The translations under genes were made by a program, and so were the position numbers. Shown piece by piece: positions 1-6,065 of a stretch of 6,238 bases of DNA. The notes below the pieces were generated by a model. The model was not told the origin of the DNA. It saw only the letters and a list, made by a program, of their open reading frames with translations, and did no database searches. Numbering within the stretch: the stretch's first letter is position 1; the number at the start of each line of letters is the position of its first letter. The DNA lies in the NCBI GenBank assembly GCA_026415275.1, contig JAOAHK010000164.1, positions 1 through 6,238 on the forward strand, written 5' to 3'. Source of the stretch: Anaerolineales bacterium (GTDB lineage Bacteria > Chloroflexota > Anaerolineae > Anaerolineales > UBA4823).

Positions 1-19
1 AGATGTGTATAAGAGACAG
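1..19 (+). other. Tn5 mosaic-end / Nextera sequencing adapter remnant
   Basis: The first 19 bases, AGATGTGTATAAGAGACAG, match exactly the transposase mosaic end used in tagmentation libraries. An exact 19-base match at the very first base of the window is best explained as untrimmed adapter at a contig end. It is not evidence of a resident Tn5/IS50 element, because no transposase or IS50 sequence follows. Genomic sequence therefore starts at about base 20, and no reading frame should be extended through bases 1-19. Confidence 0.95.
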
Positions 20-186
20 GGGCAGAGCTACTCAATAAAGCTGGGCTAACTACCCTTCCCGTCGCTGCTGGACGCGAAATCACCAAAGGGGCAAATTCCT
101 TAGCTAGTGAAATGGGTGTGATCTTGCAAAAAGATGGCACCTTGCTCTACGCAGAAGAAGCGTTCGAGAGATTAAGAAAAATCTGA
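20..186 (+). CDS. 3' end of an unidentified protein gene (5' truncated)
   Basis: An open frame enters from the left edge and ends at TGA 184-186, giving about 55 residues. It begins GAELLNKAGLTTLPVAAGRE and ends AEEAFERLRKI. Codon use and composition look like real coding sequence: balanced acidic and basic residues, and a helical charged tail (AEEAFERLRK) typical of a cytoplasmic protein C-terminus. The upstream part is missing because the contig starts here, and the in-frame TAA at 10-12 lies in adapter sequence and has no meaning. I do not recognise the family, and no motif in the tail is diagnostic. The 276-bp gap and hairpin downstream suggest it belongs to a separate transcript from the exporter operon. 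Confidence 0.6.
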
Positions 187-305
187 GACGAAGAGAAGTC
201 AATGCGTGGCGGGGAGTGAGGAAAATGGCCTATAACTCACCCACTCGTCTCTCATCCGCACACTGAGTTGAGAGCACATGAGACACATATACTCCTTAAA
301 TCGTT

Positions 306-334
306 GAGAGCCGGATACGCCGCTTCCGGCTCTC
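306..334 (+). terminator. Perfect 10-bp hairpin, possible terminator of the upstream gene
   Basis: GAGAGCCGGA (306-315) and TCCGGCTCTC (325-334) are exact reverse complements separated by a 9-base loop, giving a stable GC-rich stem about 120 bp after the stop at 186. The downstream bases (TCTAAGGAGGAG) do not form a U-tract on either strand, so this is not a textbook intrinsic terminator. It could act as a 3'-end stabiliser, a Rho-assisted stop, a repetitive palindromic element, or a leader structure of the exporter operon. Confidence 0.4.
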
Positions 335-400
335 TCTAAGGAGGAGAAGAAGAGAAATCGCCCTTCGATTGTCAGTTTACCAAACTTCTGAAAGAAATGC

Positions 401-430
401 TTGACGCTTAACCTACGATTAACCTACGCT
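401..430 (+). promoter_or_regulatory. Candidate sigma-70-type promoter for the exporter operon
   Basis: TTGACG (401-406) matches five of six bases of the -35 consensus. An 18-bp spacer leads to TACGCT (425-430), a poor -10 with three of six matches. Transcription from it would start about 25 bp before the first exporter gene. An alternative -10 is AACAAT (436-441, four of six matches), which would need an activator bound to the direct repeats in place of a -35 box. Position directly upstream of a six-gene block supports a promoter here, but the exact boxes are uncertain. Confidence 0.4.
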
Positions 431-436
431 AACCCA
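407..436 (+). promoter_or_regulatory. 11-bp-spaced direct repeats, Pho-box-like operator
   Basis: TTAACCTACG occurs twice without mismatch at 408-417 and 419-428, a period of 11 bp, and a third partial copy TAACC follows at 430-434. Read as octamers, CTTAACCT (407-414) and ATTAACCT (418-425) are separated by the 3-base spacer ACG. Direct repeats at one helical turn are the usual site of OmpR/PhoB-family response regulators. This arrangement closely resembles the cyanobacterial Pho box (YTTAAYY followed by T or A, in tandem with 3-base spacers) and the TTAACA-type repeats bound by Bacillus PhoP. The repeats overlap the presumed promoter. The repeat is seen directly; the regulator identity is inferred. 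Confidence 0.5.
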
Positions 437-462
437 ACAATTTTGCAGGTTTTGACGAAAAG

Positions 463-1491
463 ATGATGAATCTTGCAATAAAAACCGACCACCTTAGTCG
501 TGTTTACAAAATTCGCGGCGGCAAAAAAAGCTCTCCGAAAGAATTGGTCGCCCTACAGGATGTCTCATTGGAGGTCCATCCTAGCGAATTGTTTGGATTG
601 CTTGGCCCGAATGGGGCTGGGAAAACGACGCTGATTAAAATCCTAACTACCTTGCTCGCTCCTACCTCCGGAACAGCGCTTGTCTGCGGATATGACGTAG
701 TCAAAGAAGCGCATAAAATCCGTCCGATTATTAACATGGTCTCCGGAGGCGAATCATCAGGGTATGGGTTACTCACCGTGCGAGAGAACCTCTGGATGTT
801 TGCTCAATTCTACGGATTAAGTTCCAAAGAAGCTAATCGGCGCATTGCTCAATTGCTCGAGGTGGTTGGCTTATCCGATCGGATGAACACCAAATCCTCC
901 GATCTATCCACTGGCTTGCGTCAAAAAATGAACATCGTGCGCGGCTTTCTGACCGATCCACAAGTTCTGTTCCTTGATGAACCCACTCTTGGTTTAGATG
1001 TCGGTGCCTCAAGAGATGTGCGCCGATTTATCCGCCAATGGCTGGATGAACACCCGGAACGCACCATTCTTCTAACCACCCATTACATGGCAGAAGCCGA
1101 AGAATTATGCGATCGGGTCGCCATTATCAACCAGGGAAGAGTGTTGGCTTGCGACACACCATCCTCCTTGAAACACCGATTGCAGCGCGAGGCAATCTAT
1201 CATCTGGAGGTCAGTCAAGTTGCAAATCATTATCCGCAACACCTGAAAGCTATTCAAGGGATCCGCAAATTCGTTCTGCGGCCACGCGATGGTTATGCAA
1301 TCTTAGACCTAATCCTCGATCGAGATGAAACCCTTGCCGCCGTGGTCAACGCCTTGACAGCTAACCAGGTGCGCATCATCAATCTACAGAAGCGTGAACC
1401 TACCCTTGAAGACGTTTTCGTCGATCTTGTCGGAAAAAGCATGGAGGATGTCGAACGTGGCAATAACGGCGCCAACCATTCCGAAAGCTAG
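463..1491 (+). CDS. ABC-2-type exporter, ATP-binding subunit (DrrA-like)
   Basis: This 342-residue protein is the cytoplasmic ATPase that should power the two permeases encoded next to it. Walker A is GPNGAGKT at 48-55. The signature is LSTGLRQ at 148-154, a variant of LSGGQ common among ABC-2 exporters. Walker B is VLFLDEP at 168-174 with catalytic E173, the D-loop is GLD at 177-179 and the switch His is H207. Residues from about 225 form the extra C-terminal domain seen in DrrA/NodI-type subunits, ending in the typical REPTLEDVFVDLVG. The Q-loop position reads MVSGGES (92-98) with no glutamine. The start is ATG 463, with a second in-frame ATG at 466; the only SD-like sequence, GCAGGT at 445-450, is weak and 12 bp away. 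The gene overlaps the next by 35 bp. Function as an exporter ATPase is secure; the cargo (drug, lipid, polysaccharide or peptide) is unknown. Confidence 0.93.
   Translation: MMNLAIKTDHLSRVYKIRGGKKSSPKELVALQDVSLEVHPSELFGLLGPNGAGKTTLIKILTTLLAPTSGTALVCGYDVVKEAHKIRPIINMVSGGESSGYGLLTVRENLWMFAQFYGLSSKEANRRIAQLLEVVGLSDRMNTKSSDLSTGLRQKMNIVRGFLTDPQVLFLDEPTLGLDVGASRDVRRFIRQWLDEHPERTILLTTHYMAEAEELCDRVAIINQGRVLACDTPSSLKHRLQREAIYHLEVSQVANHYPQHLKAIQGIRKFVLRPRDGYAILDLILDRDETLAAVVNALTANQVRIINLQKREPTLEDVFVDLVGKSMEDVERGNNGANHSES
1443..1447 (+). promoter_or_regulatory. Ribosome binding site choosing GTG 1457
   Basis: GGAGG lies 9 bases before the in-frame GTG at 1457. It directly abuts the alternative ATG at 1448, which is too close for initiation, so it favours GTG 1457 as the first permease start. 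It sits inside the 3' end of the ATPase gene, consistent with translational coupling. Confidence 0.6.
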
Positions 1492-2302
1492 CGGCTGGAA
1501 ATTGTTTCTGAAAACGGTAATTGCGCGTGCTTATCCGCGTGTCATCGGACAGCAGCGGGAAAAATCGTGGATGTTCTTCGATATTTTCCTCCCCATTTTG
1601 GGCATTGCTGCTTACGTTTTTGTCTACCGCGCCATCGGCGCGCCCGAAGAATATATCGGATTTGTGGTCATGGGTGGTGCCATGACCGCCTTTTGGCTTA
1701 ATGTCCTTTGGAGCATGTCTAGCCAATTGTATTGGGAGAAAGAGCAGGGCAATCTAGCCCTTTATATTATGGCGCCCAATTCAATGATGGCGATCTTACT
1801 TGGCATGGCGCTCGGCGGCATGGTAGCAACCCTCTTGCGGGCAATGGTCATTCTCGTTATTGGTGGGTGGCTCTTTCAGGTGCGTTTTATGGTTGCCAAT
1901 TTCGGGTTATTAATCCTCGTGTTCTTTTTGACCATGACCGCTCTATACGGACTAGGCATGATGTCTGCCTCTCTTTTCTTGCTACTCAGCCGCGAGGCAT
2001 GGCACTTAGCGAATCTTGCCCAAGAGCCCATCTATCTCATCTCTGGTTTTTATTTTCCGGTCAAAAATCTAGGGTTTTGGATTGCCCTTACTGCCTCGCT
2101 GATTCCACTCACCATGGGCTTAGATGCCATGCGCCAACTTGTTTTTCCCTCTGCAGCTCAATTTGGTTTTCTGGACGTGCAGATTGAAATCCTCGGCTTA
2201 CTCATTTTGTGTGTTCTTTTTCTTTTTGGCGCGCGTTCTTTGCTGAATTACATGGAAAAACTCGCCATTCGAGAAGGACGGTTAACCGAATCTCGCCGCT
2301 GA
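1457..2302 (+). CDS. ABC-2-type exporter, first permease subunit
   Basis: From GTG 1457 this gives 281 residues, close to the usual 250-300 for ABC-2 permeases. After a short amphipathic N-terminus there are about six hydrophobic spans near residues 41-60, 66-88, 112-137, 146-176, 190-220 and 243-263. The cytoplasmic segment YWEKEQGNLALYIMAP (92-107) is the characteristic loop of the ABC2_membrane family after helix 2. The ISGFYFPVKNLGFW stretch (195-208), followed by IPLTMGLDAM, is the family's re-entrant region before the last helix. The open frame could begin as far up as 1394, but that would overlap the ATPase by 98 bp without a better ribosome site. It most likely forms a heterodimeric membrane channel with the product of the next gene. 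The cargo is unknown. Confidence 0.9.
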   Translation: MAITAPTIPKASGWKLFLKTVIARAYPRVIGQQREKSWMFFDIFLPILGIAAYVFVYRAIGAPEEYIGFVVMGGAMTAFWLNVLWSMSSQLYWEKEQGNLALYIMAPNSMMAILLGMALGGMVATLLRAMVILVIGGWLFQVRFMVANFGLLILVFFLTMTALYGLGMMSASLFLLLSREAWHLANLAQEPIYLISGFYFPVKNLGFWIALTASLIPLTMGLDAMRQLVFPSAAQFGFLDVQIEILGLLILCVLFLFGARSLLNYMEKLAIREGRLTESRR

Positions 2303-2316
2303 GACACAGATCGCCG

Positions 2317-3192
2317 ATGCAAACGACACGCGTTTTTCCCTCCCTTTCTATTTTTTGGCGCTCGTTTCGCCTGGCAACCTGGCTAGGGTGGCAAATCGAA
2401 TCGAACTGGGCAGACCCATTCCTCTTCGCCATCTATTCCTTGATCAAACCTCTTTCCAGCGCTGCAATTTTAGTGATCATGTACAGTGTCATCACCCAAG
2501 CTGACTTTGAGTCTCCAATCTTCCCTTATATCTATTTAGGTAACGCCTTTTATATGTATGTCGGTCATGTTATGACCGGCATCTCTTGGGCAGTGATTGA
2601 CGATCGCGAGCACTACAAGACCATGAAATACATTTACACTGCGCCGGTTCACTTCCCCTCTTACCTATTAGGTCGGGGTGTGGCACGCTTTATCATCGCC
2701 TCCATCTCGGTTCTGGTCACCGTCGTCTTCGGAGTGTTATTTCTTAAAATCTCAATCGATATCGCTCACGTCAATTGGGGATTTTTCCTGCTCACTCTCC
2801 TCACTGGTGTCGTGATGTTAGCTCTGATGGGCTTGACCTTGGCGGGAATAATGTTATTACTCGTTCATCACATGTTTGGTGTCGGCGAGGCTGTAGCTGG
2901 AGCACTTTATCTTTTCAGTGGGGCGATTTTCCCGTTAGAAGTTTTACCTACCTACCTGCGCCCGATTGGTTTTCTGATGCCCATTACCTATTGGCTCGAG
3001 CTGTTGCGCCGCCTGCTTGTTGGCAATATTGCCTCTAGTTTCCCCACCCTACAAAATTATTCTAATAGCCACCTCTATCTGATCTTGGTCGCTTTGACCA
3101 TTCTTTTTGCCATCCTATCTGTCTTCGTCTTCCGCGCCTGCGAGAACCGCGCAAAGGAATTGGGACTCATTGACACTGTAACCAACTACTGA
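2317..3192 (+). CDS. ABC-2-type exporter, second permease subunit
   Basis: Starting at ATG 2317, 14 bp after the first permease stop, this encodes 291 residues. Six hydrophobic segments lie near residues 34-60, 70-94, 125-143, 154-183, 191-210 and 255-273. The loop DDREHYKTMKYIYTAP (95-110) corresponds to the E..G.(L/M)..(L/I)..(A)P segment of the partner permease. GALYLFSGAIFPLEVLP (195-211) is the re-entrant signature before the last helix. The frame stays open upstream to 2209, inside the preceding gene, but that extension is polar, Arg-rich and unlike a family N-terminus. No clear Shine-Dalgarno is visible before 2317, so coupling to the preceding stop codon is likely. The two permeases share architecture but differ clearly in sequence, which points to a heterodimer. 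Confidence 0.9.
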   Translation: MQTTRVFPSLSIFWRSFRLATWLGWQIESNWADPFLFAIYSLIKPLSSAAILVIMYSVITQADFESPIFPYIYLGNAFYMYVGHVMTGISWAVIDDREHYKTMKYIYTAPVHFPSYLLGRGVARFIIASISVLVTVVFGVLFLKISIDIAHVNWGFFLLTLLTGVVMLALMGLTLAGIMLLLVHHMFGVGEAVAGALYLFSGAIFPLEVLPTYLRPIGFLMPITYWLELLRRLLVGNIASSFPTLQNYSNSHLYLILVALTILFAILSVFVFRACENRAKELGLIDTVTNY

Positions 3193-3198
3193 CTTTTT

Positions 3199-3202
3199 GG
3201 AG
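3199..3202 (+). promoter_or_regulatory. Ribosome binding site choosing ATG 3209 for ogt
   Basis: GGAG lies 6 bases before ATG 3209. A TTG at 3197 in the same frame would add four residues but overlaps this site, so ATG 3209 is preferred. Confidence 0.6.
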
Positions 3203-3208
3203 CAGAAC

Positions 3209-3745
3209 ATGCCATCAAAAACCACTTCTCATCTAATCAACCTATCTGTGGCTTATTTTTCCCAAACCCCTTTCGGGCAAATTGGGCTGGCAGCTTCCGA
3301 CACAGGCTTAGCTTTTCTTGAGATGCAAACCACCCCGCAATTGTTTGAAGCGAACTTGCGTTCCAAAGGATTTCTACTCCAACCCCAACAAACACCGCTT
3401 TTGCTTGAGGCGCTCGAGCAATTGAGAGCTTACTTCAACGGTACGCTCAAAGTATTCGACTTGCCAATTGACTGGAATAGATTCACCCCGTTCCAAGAAC
3501 AAGTTCTCCGCAAGACGTTTGCGATTCCCTATGGACAGGTGAAAACATACGCCCAAATCGCTCAAGAAGTTGGTAAACCGCGTGCGGCACGCGCCGTCGG
3601 ACAAGTTGAGGCGCACAATCCCCTCCCCATTATCATCCCTTGTCATCGCGTGATCGGGAGCGATGGTTCCCTGCATGGTTACGGCGCGCCCGGTGGTCTA
3701 GAGACCAAAGCGCGCCTGCTTAAACTAGAGGGGGTCAGCGTTTGA
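3209..3745 (+). CDS. ogt: Methylated-DNA--protein-cysteine S-methyltransferase (O6-alkylguanine-DNA alkyltransferase)
   Basis: This 178-residue protein is a suicide DNA-repair enzyme. It transfers the alkyl group from O6-alkylguanine (and O4-alkylthymine) to its own cysteine and is then inactive. The catalytic motif PCHRVIG is at 144-150 with the acceptor C145. The helix-turn-helix region runs through YGQVKTYAQIAQEVGKPRAARAVG (about 108-131), with R128 in the arginine-finger position, and the NPLPIIIPCHRV context (137-148) is typical. GYGAPGGLETKARLLKLEG (about 157-175) is the usual C-terminal segment. The length and N-terminal ribonuclease-H-like domain (about 11-85) fit Ogt/Ada-C without the Ada methylphosphotriester domain. 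The gene starts 16 bp after the second permease gene and ends 30 bp before the thiolase, so it is probably cotranscribed. No Ada box or SOS box was seen. Confidence 0.95.
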   Translation: MPSKTTSHLINLSVAYFSQTPFGQIGLAASDTGLAFLEMQTTPQLFEANLRSKGFLLQPQQTPLLLEALEQLRAYFNGTLKVFDLPIDWNRFTPFQEQVLRKTFAIPYGQVKTYAQIAQEVGKPRAARAVGQVEAHNPLPIIIPCHRVIGSDGSLHGYGAPGGLETKARLLKLEGVSV

Positions 3746-3760
3746 AATTTCTTCTCCAGA

Positions 3761-3768
3761 AAGGAGGT
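3761..3768 (+). promoter_or_regulatory. Strong Shine-Dalgarno of the thiolase gene
   Basis: AAGGAGGT is a full-length anti-16S match, 7 bases before ATG 3776, and is the best ribosome site in the window. It suggests that the thiolase is translated more strongly than its upstream neighbours even if the messenger is shared. Confidence 0.85.
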
Positions 3769-3775
3769 TAAACCT

Positions 3776-4999
3776 ATGCCAGAAGCAGTCATTATCGATG
3801 GGGTGCGGACACCAATCGGTGCTTTAGGTGGGATCCTGGCTTCCGTTCGTCCCGACGACCTTGCAGCTCATATCTTGAGAGCACTCGTCGAACGAACCCA
3901 GATTGACCCCGCCCTTGTCGAAGAAGTCTATCTCGGCTGTGCCAACCAAGCGGGAGAAGACAATCGCAATGTAGCGCGCATGGCACTTCTATTAGCCGGT
4001 TTCCCGGTTCATATTGCAGGGGTCACATTAAATCGGCTATGCGCAAGCGGATTGACAGCCATCAACCAAGCTGCTCGAGCGATCAAAAGCGGTGAAGGCG
4101 AAATCTTTATCGCCGGCGGGGTGGAAAGTATGTCGCGCGCTCCATATTCCATCCCCAAAGCTGAAAAGCCCTTTGCCTTCGGTAATCTGACCGCTTGGGA
4201 TACCGCCTTAGGTTGGCGCTACCCCAACCCCAAAATGCAAGAACTTTACGGCACTGAGTCGATGGGCGAAACCGCTGAAAATTTGGCTGAGATGTACCCA
4301 AACATTACCCGCGAAAAACAAGATGCTTTTGCCTTAGCCAGCCATCAGCGCGCGATTGCCGCCATCGATAGCGGGAAATTTGCTGAAGAAATCTCCCCTG
4401 TTCCCATCCCCCAACCTAAAGGAGAGCCTATCTTGGCAAATACCGATGAACGCCCGCGCAGGGATACATCCATGGAATCACTAGCCCGTCTCAAACCAGC
4501 TTTCCGTCAGGGAGGTACGGTCACAGCAGGCAATTCATCGGGGTTAAATGACGGCGCTGCGGCACTCTTGATCACCAGCCAAGAAAAAGCGGCTGAACTA
4601 GGCTTGAAACCAATGGCGCGCATCGTGGCTTCTGCCGCAGCCGGGGTGCCGCCACGCATTATGGGCATTGGCCCCGTCCCAGCCACCCAAAAGGCACTCC
4701 AACGTGCTGAACTCTCCATTCAGGACATTCAACTCATTGAGCTAAATGAAGCCTTCGCCGTCCAAGCCCTAGCTGTCATGCAAGAGCTAGGCTTATCGCA
4801 TGAAATCACGAATGTAAACGGTGGTGCCATCGCCTTAGGGCATCCCTTAGGTTGTTCGGGGGCGCGCATCATGACCACCTTACTCCACGAAATGCGCCGC
4901 CGCGCCCCAACCGCCAAACGCCCATTCTATGGATTGGCAACGCTGTGTGTTGGTGTAGGACAAGGGGAAGCTACTCTTGTCGAATGGCTGTACGATTGA
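3776..4999 (+). CDS. Thiolase, 3-oxoadipyl-CoA / acetyl-CoA acyltransferase type (PcaF/PaaJ-like)
   Basis: This full-length 407-residue thiolase should cleave a 3-oxoacyl-CoA with CoA to acetyl-CoA and a shortened acyl-CoA, or run in reverse. Key residues are present: nucleophile C89 in [11 protein letters not shown]324 and E325 in NEAF, H356 in GHPLG, and the acid/base cysteine C391 in [24 protein letters not shown] (54-70), [11 protein letters not shown] (115-124), the [10 protein letters not shown] stretch (143-152) and MGIGPVPA (296-303) are strongly reminiscent of PcaF/PaaJ beta-ketoadipyl-CoA thiolases. The CVGVGQG form also fits these better than the CIGGG form of typical biosynthetic acetoacetyl-CoA thiolases. 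Substrate remains inferred, since general acetyl-CoA acetyltransferases are close relatives. It sits between ogt and an OCD-like gene, and a CoA-transferase subunit gene lies convergent about 1 kb downstream, which supports acyl-CoA catabolism. The enzyme is soluble and expected to be a tetramer. Confidence 0.93.
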   Translation: MPEAVIIDGVRTPIGALGGILASVRPDDLAAHILRALVERTQIDPALVEEVYLGCANQAGEDNRNVARMALLLAGFPVHIAGVTLNRLCASGLTAINQAARAIKSGEGEIFIAGGVESMSRAPYSIPKAEKPFAFGNLTAWDTALGWRYPNPKMQELYGTESMGETAENLAEMYPNITREKQDAFALASHQRAIAAIDSGKFAEEISPVPIPQPKGEPILANTDERPRRDTSMESLARLKPAFRQGGTVTAGNSSGLNDGAAALLITSQEKAAELGLKPMARIVASAAAGVPPRIMGIGPVPATQKALQRAELSIQDIQLIELNEAFAVQALAVMQELGLSHEITNVNGGAIALGHPLGCSGARIMTTLLHEMRRRAPTAKRPFYGLATLCVGVGQGEATLVEWLYD

Positions 5000-5014
5000 T
5001 GATCTTAGGATATA

Positions 5015-5021
5015 AAGGTGA
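5015..5021 (+). promoter_or_regulatory. Ribosome binding site choosing ATG 5026
   Basis: AAGGTGA ends 4 bases before ATG 5026, giving a normal spacing for its AAGG core. It supports ATG 5026 as the start over the longer open frame that begins inside the thiolase gene at 4852. Confidence 0.65.
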
Positions 5022-5025
5022 AACG

Positions 5026-6003
5026 ATGAGCAATTTACATCTCCTTTATCTATCCCGTCAAGATGTAGAAAAAGTTGCTTTAGACCTGCCTACAATCATT
5101 GAGCTTTTAGAAAAAGCTTTTCGCGAAAAAGGCCAAGGCAAAGTAGAGTTACCCCCTAAACCGGGCATCCACACTCAACCGAATGCCTTTATCCACGCCA
5201 TGCCCGCATATATTCCATCTCTCCATTCTGCAGGCATCAAATGGGTCAGCGGTTATCCAGACAACCCCCCAAAAGGGCTTCCTTACATATCTGGGTTGCT
5301 GATCCTAAACGACGAAGAAACCGGCATCCCTTATGCCGTGATGGATTGCACTTGGATCACCGCATACCGCACTGGGGCTGCTTCGGCGCTCTCAGCGAAA
5401 TACCTCGCCCGCCCCGATTCAAAGACCCTCGGCATTCTCGGTTGCGGCGTTCAAGGGCGAACGCACACTGAAGCCCTGACCACACTTTTCCCAATTGAAC
5501 GTGTGTATGCTTATGATATCCTTCCCGAAGCTCAAGAGAAATTTATCGCCGAAATGCGCCAGAAATTCCCTGCCATTGAGTTCATTGGGGTATCGAATCC
5601 CAAGGCAGCCGTTACCCAGATCACGCTTATGATCACTGCCCGCCCGATCCTCGACCACCCAACCCCCACCATCGAGAAAGATTGGCTACAACCCGGTGCC
5701 TTTGCCAGTGCTGTTGATTTTGACTCTTATTGGAAGGGAGAAGCCTTAGTACAAATCGATAGGTTTACAACCGATGACTTAGCCCAAATGGAATATTATC
5801 GCACAGTTGGTTACTTCAAAGAGACCCCTCAACCGTATGCCGATCTCGGAGAAATTGTCGCCGGCAAAAAACCGGGCCGTCTATCTCCCACCGAACGGAC
5901 AATGGCGATGAATTTGGGCTTAGCGATGGACGATATGGCGGTTGCCCCGACCATCTACCAACGGGCAAAAGAGATGGGGCTCGGTGTAGTGTTGCCACTG
6001 TAA
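5026..6003 (+). CDS. Ornithine cyclodeaminase / mu-crystallin family protein
   Basis: The protein is 325 residues, the usual family length. Members use NAD(P)H in cyclodeamination of ornithine or lysine, alanine dehydrogenation, or reduction of cyclic ketimines. Conserved elements are IKWVSGYPDNPPKGLPYISG (71-90) with K72, YRTGAAS (114-120) with R115, the Rossmann loop GCGVQGRTH (139-147), and DLGEIVAGKKPGR (273-285). The acidic D164 at the end of the second Rossmann strand (YAYD) favours NAD(H) over NADP(H). Against Pseudomonas putida OCD as I recall it, K72, R115 and D231 match its K69, R112 and D228, while its R45 appears as a lysine (K45 in ELPPKPG). RTGAAS replaces the commoner RTAA(A/T)S, and AVDFDSYW (229-236) is unlike the typical OCD loop. 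Family membership is secure, but true ornithine cyclodeaminase activity is doubtful. It follows the thiolase by 26 bp and is probably in the same operon. Confidence 0.9.
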   Translation: MSNLHLLYLSRQDVEKVALDLPTIIELLEKAFREKGQGKVELPPKPGIHTQPNAFIHAMPAYIPSLHSAGIKWVSGYPDNPPKGLPYISGLLILNDEETGIPYAVMDCTWITAYRTGAASALSAKYLARPDSKTLGILGCGVQGRTHTEALTTLFPIERVYAYDILPEAQEKFIAEMRQKFPAIEFIGVSNPKAAVTQITLMITARPILDHPTPTIEKDWLQPGAFASAVDFDSYWKGEALVQIDRFTTDDLAQMEYYRTVGYFKETPQPYADLGEIVAGKKPGRLSPTERTMAMNLGLAMDDMAVAPTIYQRAKEMGLGVVLPL

Positions 6004-6020
6004 CACGAGATTCATCTCGC

Positions 6021-6045
6021 AGGCTTGACGACATAAATGTCGCCT
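6021..6045. terminator. Possible bidirectional terminator between convergent genes
   Basis: CGACA (6029-6033) pairs with TGTCG (6038-6042) around a TAAA loop. AGG (6021-6023) and CCT (6043-6045) can add an outer stem with a bulge. A smaller hairpin, CGAGA-TTCA-TCTCG, lies at 6006-6019. The position between two convergent stop codons is where a terminator is expected, but the stems are short and no U-tract follows on either strand. Confidence 0.3.
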
Positions 6046-6065
6046 TACGTGACAAGAATTTCGCT

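Noticed and set aside
1..19. End of a natural Tn5/IS50 insertion
   Set aside because: The match is exactly the 19-base adapter at the window edge, with no IS50 sequence or transposase beside it; library adapter is the simpler explanation.
216..274. Small hairpins GTGAG/CTCAC (216-240) and CTCTCA/TGAGAG (249-274)
   Set aside because: Five- and six-base stems with 14-15-base loops are expected by chance in purine/pyrimidine-rich sequence. No T-box, riboswitch or U-tract signature accompanies them.
268..293. Promoter made of TTGAGA (268-273) and TATACT (288-293)
   Set aside because: The spacer is only 14 bp, too short for a sigma-70 promoter, and the candidate at 401-430 is closer to the operon.
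504..776. Antisense open frame over the ABC ATPase Walker A region
   Set aside because: It is a shadow of a highly conserved coding region, with no ribosome site and no recognisable protein features. The same applies to the antisense frames at 3374-3676, 4507-4719 and 5419-5658.
1394..1456. N-terminal extension of the first permease, starting at ATG 1394
   Set aside because: It would overlap the ATPase by 98 bp, has no better ribosome site, and adds residues that do not resemble an ABC-2 permease start. GTG 1457 has GGAGG at 9 bases.
2209..2316. N-terminal extension of the second permease into the first permease gene
   Set aside because: The added 36 residues are Arg- and Ser-rich and are the shifted-frame reading of a transmembrane-coding region; ATG 2317 gives a normal family length.
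4852..5025. N-terminal extension of the OCD-like protein into the thiolase gene
   Set aside because: The extension overlaps the conserved thiolase C-terminus in another frame, and a good ribosome site precedes ATG 5026.
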